From assembly GCA_958298945.1 (NCBI GenBank), contig OY282607.1:76438868-76502867 (forward strand): 64,000 nt of DNA, given 5' to 3'. This document shows, piece after piece, positions 59,961 to 64,000 of this stretch. This DNA is from Atherix ibis. Its lineage: Eukaryota; Arthropoda; Insecta; Diptera; Athericidae. The notes below the pieces were generated by a model. The model was not told the DNA's origin, ran no database searches, and was given only the letters and a program-made list of their open reading frames with translations. Position 1 is the first letter of the stretch. Each line of letters begins with the position of its first letter. Made by a program: the position numbers and the translations under genes.

Positions 59961-62071
59961 GTAAAAAAATAGTATAATACTATTTTTAAAAATACAGAAT
60001 AAGGAACTATATTCTTTGTATAATAAGAATTGATTTTGAATGTTTAAAAATTAGATTATATAGAAATTTACATGTTACGGGTTTTTAAGGATCACATGAG
60101 TTGCAAGGTTTTGTCAGGTTTTTGTTTGACCACCATGTTCCGATTAGTTTAAACATAGAAATCAATTCTATATTCTCTTAAAAATACTGAATTATTTTGT
60201 GCATATTCAAATGAACTAATTTATTTGGTATTAAAGAAAATTTCGTTAGAAATTTAATACGTAATTGCTTTGTAATTTAGATGGTTGCTTCTCAAAATAA
60301 TATGATATTAATTGTAAATTTATTTGTTCTAAGTAAAATGTTTGTATTAAATTTGGAAATATTTGGTATTTATCGAAAGTTAACTATATATGTTTTAGTA
60401 TATATAGTCAGATTCAGAAAATTCAAACACATTTATTAACATATACAAATATAAGTAAAAATAAAAATATAGGAATAATATAAAATATTTAAATAAAAAA
60501 TCAGATCAAATTTAACAATATTAGTAAGAAATGATAATTTTTAATAACCTTATTAATAAACCTATTTATATAAACATTAAAAATTTAATATAATTTAAAA
60601 GCCAGATATTCTTTTAAACTTGAATAATAATTTAAAGAGATTTTTGCGAAAAAGATTAATTTCGAAGGTTTGGATTAATTTGAGGATAAATTTGAAAATT
60701 CGTTTGAAAATTCCATCCAATTATTTTATACTTTTCGATGTTGGTTCACCTTGAGGCTTTGTCTTGGTGATAACACAGATGGTTATACATCTAACCCACA
60801 AGTAAACTTGGTAGCAAATTCATCAAACGTAAGAAAAAATTTCCACTTCAAAGCGCTTCTATGAGTACTAAATAAGCTTTAGATACACTCAAAGTGAGTA
60901 CGATATTATTCTGTTTTTTTTTTGGTGCTTTTTAATATCAATTTAAACGATACTTATTCCTGCGGTTGTTAAGTTTAAACATTATATTATTCCACTTCAG
61001 AGTGCTTTATTTTTTCTTTATTTAGTTTTTAATTTTTCTCTTCATGTGAATAATTCAAATAATTTGAAACAGATAAAAAAAAAATATACGTGTACATACT
61101 GAAATATAGAGGATTACAAAATAGTATTTTTTTTATTAAAGTTTAGAAATTATGTAGAAATTGAAGTTAAAATAATTAGAGTAGGCAAAATTATTATCCT
61201 TTTCGTTGTAACAATATATAAAAAAAGAATAAACAAAAAATAAGAGTAAAATTGAAATGTTCCTTCAAAAAATTACAAAAGATTGTACAAGAATTTTCAT
61301 ATACAATGATAAGCATTAATATTGGGTACATATAAATCAAATTTACATAAAAAATTGTAGAAACTCACATTTGTATTCGGATAAGGAGGATACAACATCG
61401 CATTTGTACTCGGATATGCCGGATCTTATGTACAGCAGATAAAAATATTAGTTCCTTACATAAAAGTGTCGTACTTGTTTGCATAGGCATTTGATGTACT
61501 CGTATTTGAGAAGACGATTTGCACGATTTGCAGACAATATACTGACAAGCAAATGATAGGCACTTTGAGTGTGAAAAACTTCCATTTTCACCAAAATATA
61601 TTCCCATTGAGATATTGTGTGCTATTATCTATATGTTTGAGGTTTCTTTCAACTATTAAAAATTCATTTCAGCACGCAAATATAATTATTCTGAAAGCAA
61701 GCACTCAACTTTAGCACTCAGTAAACAAGTTCTAACAAGCAAACCAGGATAATGTTCGTATCTTTTTACAATATTTTTCTGAATTCCATCTGTTGTTGGA
61801 TATATTTCTTTCGGTTTTAAGTATGATTTATTAATTCAATATTTTGCAATTAGATGCTGAATTCTAAAAACAATTTTAAATTGATTCTCAGACACTAATT
61901 TGATCGATTGTACGAGCATATAAATGACACTTGAAAAACTTTAAATAAACAAAAATTTAATCAAAAATATATAAGCTGTATTTATTAAAAGGCCAACAAT
62001 AATTAGAAAATTGCTGACTTTTTAATAAACATATCTTTTGCATATGCATCAATAAAATAAATTATAAAAGG
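59961..62071. other. A+T-rich stretch without recognised gene
   Basis: A minus-strand frame at 61365-61607 has several Cys and Ser residues but no recognisable domain. The 5' half of the mariner at 62072 may be decayed beyond recognition in its last few hundred bases. Confidence 0.4.
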
Positions 62072-62546
62072 ACGATTCTTTTCTGAAGCTCATCACCAGA
62101 AGTGGATTGTTTACAACAATTTAGCGTGGAAAAGGTCTTGATACCGACGCGATGAAATCGGAAGCCGACATCCATTAGAGGAAGGTTATGATCTCAATGT
62201 GTTGGGATTTTAAAGGCGTCGCATATTTTGACTTCCTGTCAACGAACGAATTAATTCAGTAGTGTACTATCGGCTATTGAACAGTTTTAAAGGAGTTGTG
62301 TTCCATCACGATAACGCAAAACCAAGCACACATTTGATCATCCGTCCAAAAATATTGGATCCCTAGTTGGGAACCCCGCCATACTCGCCTAACCTTGCGC
62401 CCTCAGACTTTCGCTTGCTTCGCTCTCTTTAAAACTCCTGACGTGGTATGATGTTCAATTAGCACCTGGTTCAGTTTTTCAGGTTCTTCTATGAATAAGG
62501 AATTAAACTCCTTACGTGGTCTGACGGTCAATACCGAAATGGGTAA
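62072..62546 (+). pseudogene. mauritiana-type mariner transposase remnant
   Basis: SEAHHQKWIVYNNLAWKRS replaces TGDEKWI.YNN...KRSW, with the first catalytic D lost. YRRDEIGSRHPLEEGYDLNV and VNERINSVVYYRLLN follow. VVFHHDNAKPSTHLIIRPKI then LDP is the second catalytic block, with D kept (codon at 62310). LGTPPYSPNLAPSDFRLLRS then L keeps the third D. FRFFYE and GIKLL precede DGQYRNG and TAA at 62544-62546, in place of FYE.GI..LPERW...D.NG.Y. The first half of the gene is not recognisable. It is a separate copy from the two in the 14.8-16.9 kb nest. Confidence 0.85.
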
Positions 62547-62899
62547 TATATCAAATAAATACACTCATTTTCTGAAAATTAAATAAATTCTATTTTATTT
62601 AATGATAAAACTTTATACCATCTGCAGTCCCTAGAGGCGATGATGTAGCGCCACAACCATGAGGTAATTTGACGACCTGCAGCTGCCATTTATTAGTTGG
62701 GTGGACTATTAAATTTTGTATAGAACCTTTGCATGGAAGGTACCTAAGTCTGAGCCAGGTACTATTTTTACTTGACCACGACTATTACTTCAATTTTCGT
62801 GCGGTTAGGCGAAACCAGTTTCCTAAATAAGGCTCGTTTGTTTTTAGTAGGCTATATAAGTTAAATTTTTTGAAGCATTTTAGTATGTTTGATCAGGTT
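62547..62899. other. spacer between mariner and retrotransposon remnants
   Basis: Mixed composition with no readable motif. It may include the 3' end of the minus-strand retrotransposon remnant that follows. Confidence 0.4.
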
Positions 62900-63560
62900 A
62901 AAAAGAGGATTTTAAAGAATGTTAGTTTGTTTTAAAAATTAAAAGGAGGACTCTGAAAAGGTATTTGGGAATTTAAAAGTTCCACAATGGAGGGAATCTC
63001 ATTAGAAAAGACTATTTTTAGGTATGGCGATATTCCGTTAGAAAATAGACGATAGCGAGTTGAATATCACAGGATGGGCATACAGTACTTATGTGTAGGT
63101 GGTCTCCGAAAATGAAATAATCAGTAAAACCAGAATGTCTTTAACAAATATTGATCAGTTTCCGTGCCAATAATTTTGAATTACTTATTCAGTTTATTTG
63201 CTATTTGGTTAGAAGATAAGGCAAGTTAGGAACTGTTGTGAATATCTGGGGTTTGGAAAGTTTTCTCACTAATTGATGGTTTCGTTCGTTACCCAAAATT
63301 TCTACTTGACCTGGAACCCAATGCAATTGTTAAGCAGGTTATGCGAAATATTGTTAAAAACAGGATCCCTCGGTGGTATACTAATGGCTTCCAGGGCTGC
63401 ATTAATGTTCCTGAAGATTCAGCTGTGGCAATGATCGACTTCACCGCTGTTTTAATTGCCCACAGCTCACTATAATACTTTGGATTACTAGAAGGAAAGA
63501 TTCTACAATAAAGTTCGTGGATGTAGGTGTTATCTAACTCAAAGATTGTCAGTGACCACA
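62900..63560 (-). pseudogene. non-LTR retrotransposon RNase H remnant
   Basis: Minus strand from 63560: VIFELDNTYIHELYC-like sequence then SNPKYYSELWAIKTAVKSII is the FQAELWAI..A helix of RNase H. INAALEAISIPPRDPVFNNI then SHNLLNN is the SDSQAALEAL... stretch, and matches SSDPILNNFRHNLLSN of the 28690 copy. LHWVPGQVEILGNERNHQLV then RKLSKPQIF is the WVPGH-GI-GNE-AD-LA-KGS motif, with H to Q in the GH and the D replaced by H. The sequence to about 62900 has CPSC-like Cys pairs that may be the C-terminal zinc knuckle. Frames change at least twice. Confidence 0.72.
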
Positions 63561-64000
63561 TTCACAAAAAATAACAGGTAATGATTGAGTCCGTACAACT
63601 TCTCTAGAAAAATTTTGTACCCGCCCAGGGATGTAGGTACTTTCAATTCTTTTCTCAGTTATTTTTTATAGTCAATATAATGAAACGCAGTTTGGAAATG
63701 CACAGTAATAGAGGAGGGATCTCTTTCAAGATATGATAATGAAGACAAGATGAAATCCTTTTGTATAGAGCGATGATATTTTATTTAAAGCAATAAAGCA
63801 TTTCATACACAAACATTTTTACCGAATTATTTTAATTATACTTTTAGCGAATTTATTGATATGTCTTTATAGTTAAGATTTTATACAATAGTCATTAAAT
63901 AAAAAGCAATAAAATTCTTTTTCTGAAGATGCATTTCTTATTGGTCTATTTTATATTATACTTATTTTTGATATATTTTTTATTTAATATATACCTAACT
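63561..64000. other. A+T-rich stretch to the window end
   Basis: It may contain more of the retrotransposon on the minus strand (63561-63720 is of mixed composition), but nothing readable was found. Confidence 0.4.

Noticed and set aside
1..64000. tRNA, rRNA, CRISPR arrays, LTR retrotransposons, Helitrons, phage or viral genes
   Set aside because: Looked for by eye on both strands: no cloverleaf with a GGTTCRANNCC-type box, no regular spacer arrays, no paired long terminal repeats, and no integrase, capsid or envelope motifs were seen. A covariance-model and profile search would be needed to exclude small or decayed cases.

Overview
The window is very A+T-rich eukaryotic DNA, dominated by long runs without open reading frames. 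It carries insect-type transposons: mellifera-type mariner, rosa-type DD41D, mauritiana-type mariner, Tc1-like, Jockey-like, and an RNase H-bearing non-LTR family. I see no bacterial operons, rRNA, tRNA or CRISPR. The transposon repertoire points to an insect, most likely a fly (rosa-type DD41D elements are known from tephritids), but the sequence alone does not fix the species.

The one gene that looks functional is the transposase of a complete 1,287-bp mariner at 23459-24745, with TA target duplications, imperfect ~28-bp terminal inverted repeats and a 349-codon reading frame. The window opens inside a second copy (1-601). The two are about 98% identical over the shared coding part, so this family moved recently. 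Everything else of mobile origin is decayed and visible only as broken protein motifs. The fossils are seven DD41D (rosa-type) copies (1141, 5352, 14383, 26024, 31508, 44559, 45091), four mariners of one SPCDFFLF-type family (6425, 35345, 41607, 46085), three mauritiana-type mariners (14805, 15912, 62072), two mellifera/irritans-like mariners (9352, 49995), one Tc1-like element (2533), a Jockey-like reverse transcriptase (21900), a second reverse transcriptase broken by an inversion (32611/32866), and four copies of one RNase H non-LTR family (17986, 22884, 28690, 62900).

Layout: 1-10 kb is a dense transposon graveyard. The 10-14 kb stretch is empty apart from a hairpin. At 14.4-17 kb there is a nest in which a mauritiana-type mariner sits exactly in a TA of a DD41D transposase gene, followed directly by a reverse-oriented mariner. 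The 17.6-24.7 kb region has a perfect 67-bp-arm hairpin, non-LTR remnants and the intact mariner. The 26-36 kb region holds scattered remnants, including the least decayed DD41D element. The 36-41 kb and 50-62 kb stretches are mostly unassigned A+T-rich DNA. Two candidate host coding exons appear: a minus-strand first exon encoding a secretory signal peptide (42857-43079, ending at a phase-1 splice donor), and a small plus-strand internal exon (58441-58503) with strong splice sites on both sides. Much of the window could therefore be intron or intergenic DNA of long host genes.

No previously undescribed multi-gene system is evident. The most unusual non-coding structures are three long inverted repeats with very short loops and a set of tight 20-80-bp tandem duplications, several of them inside dead transposases.
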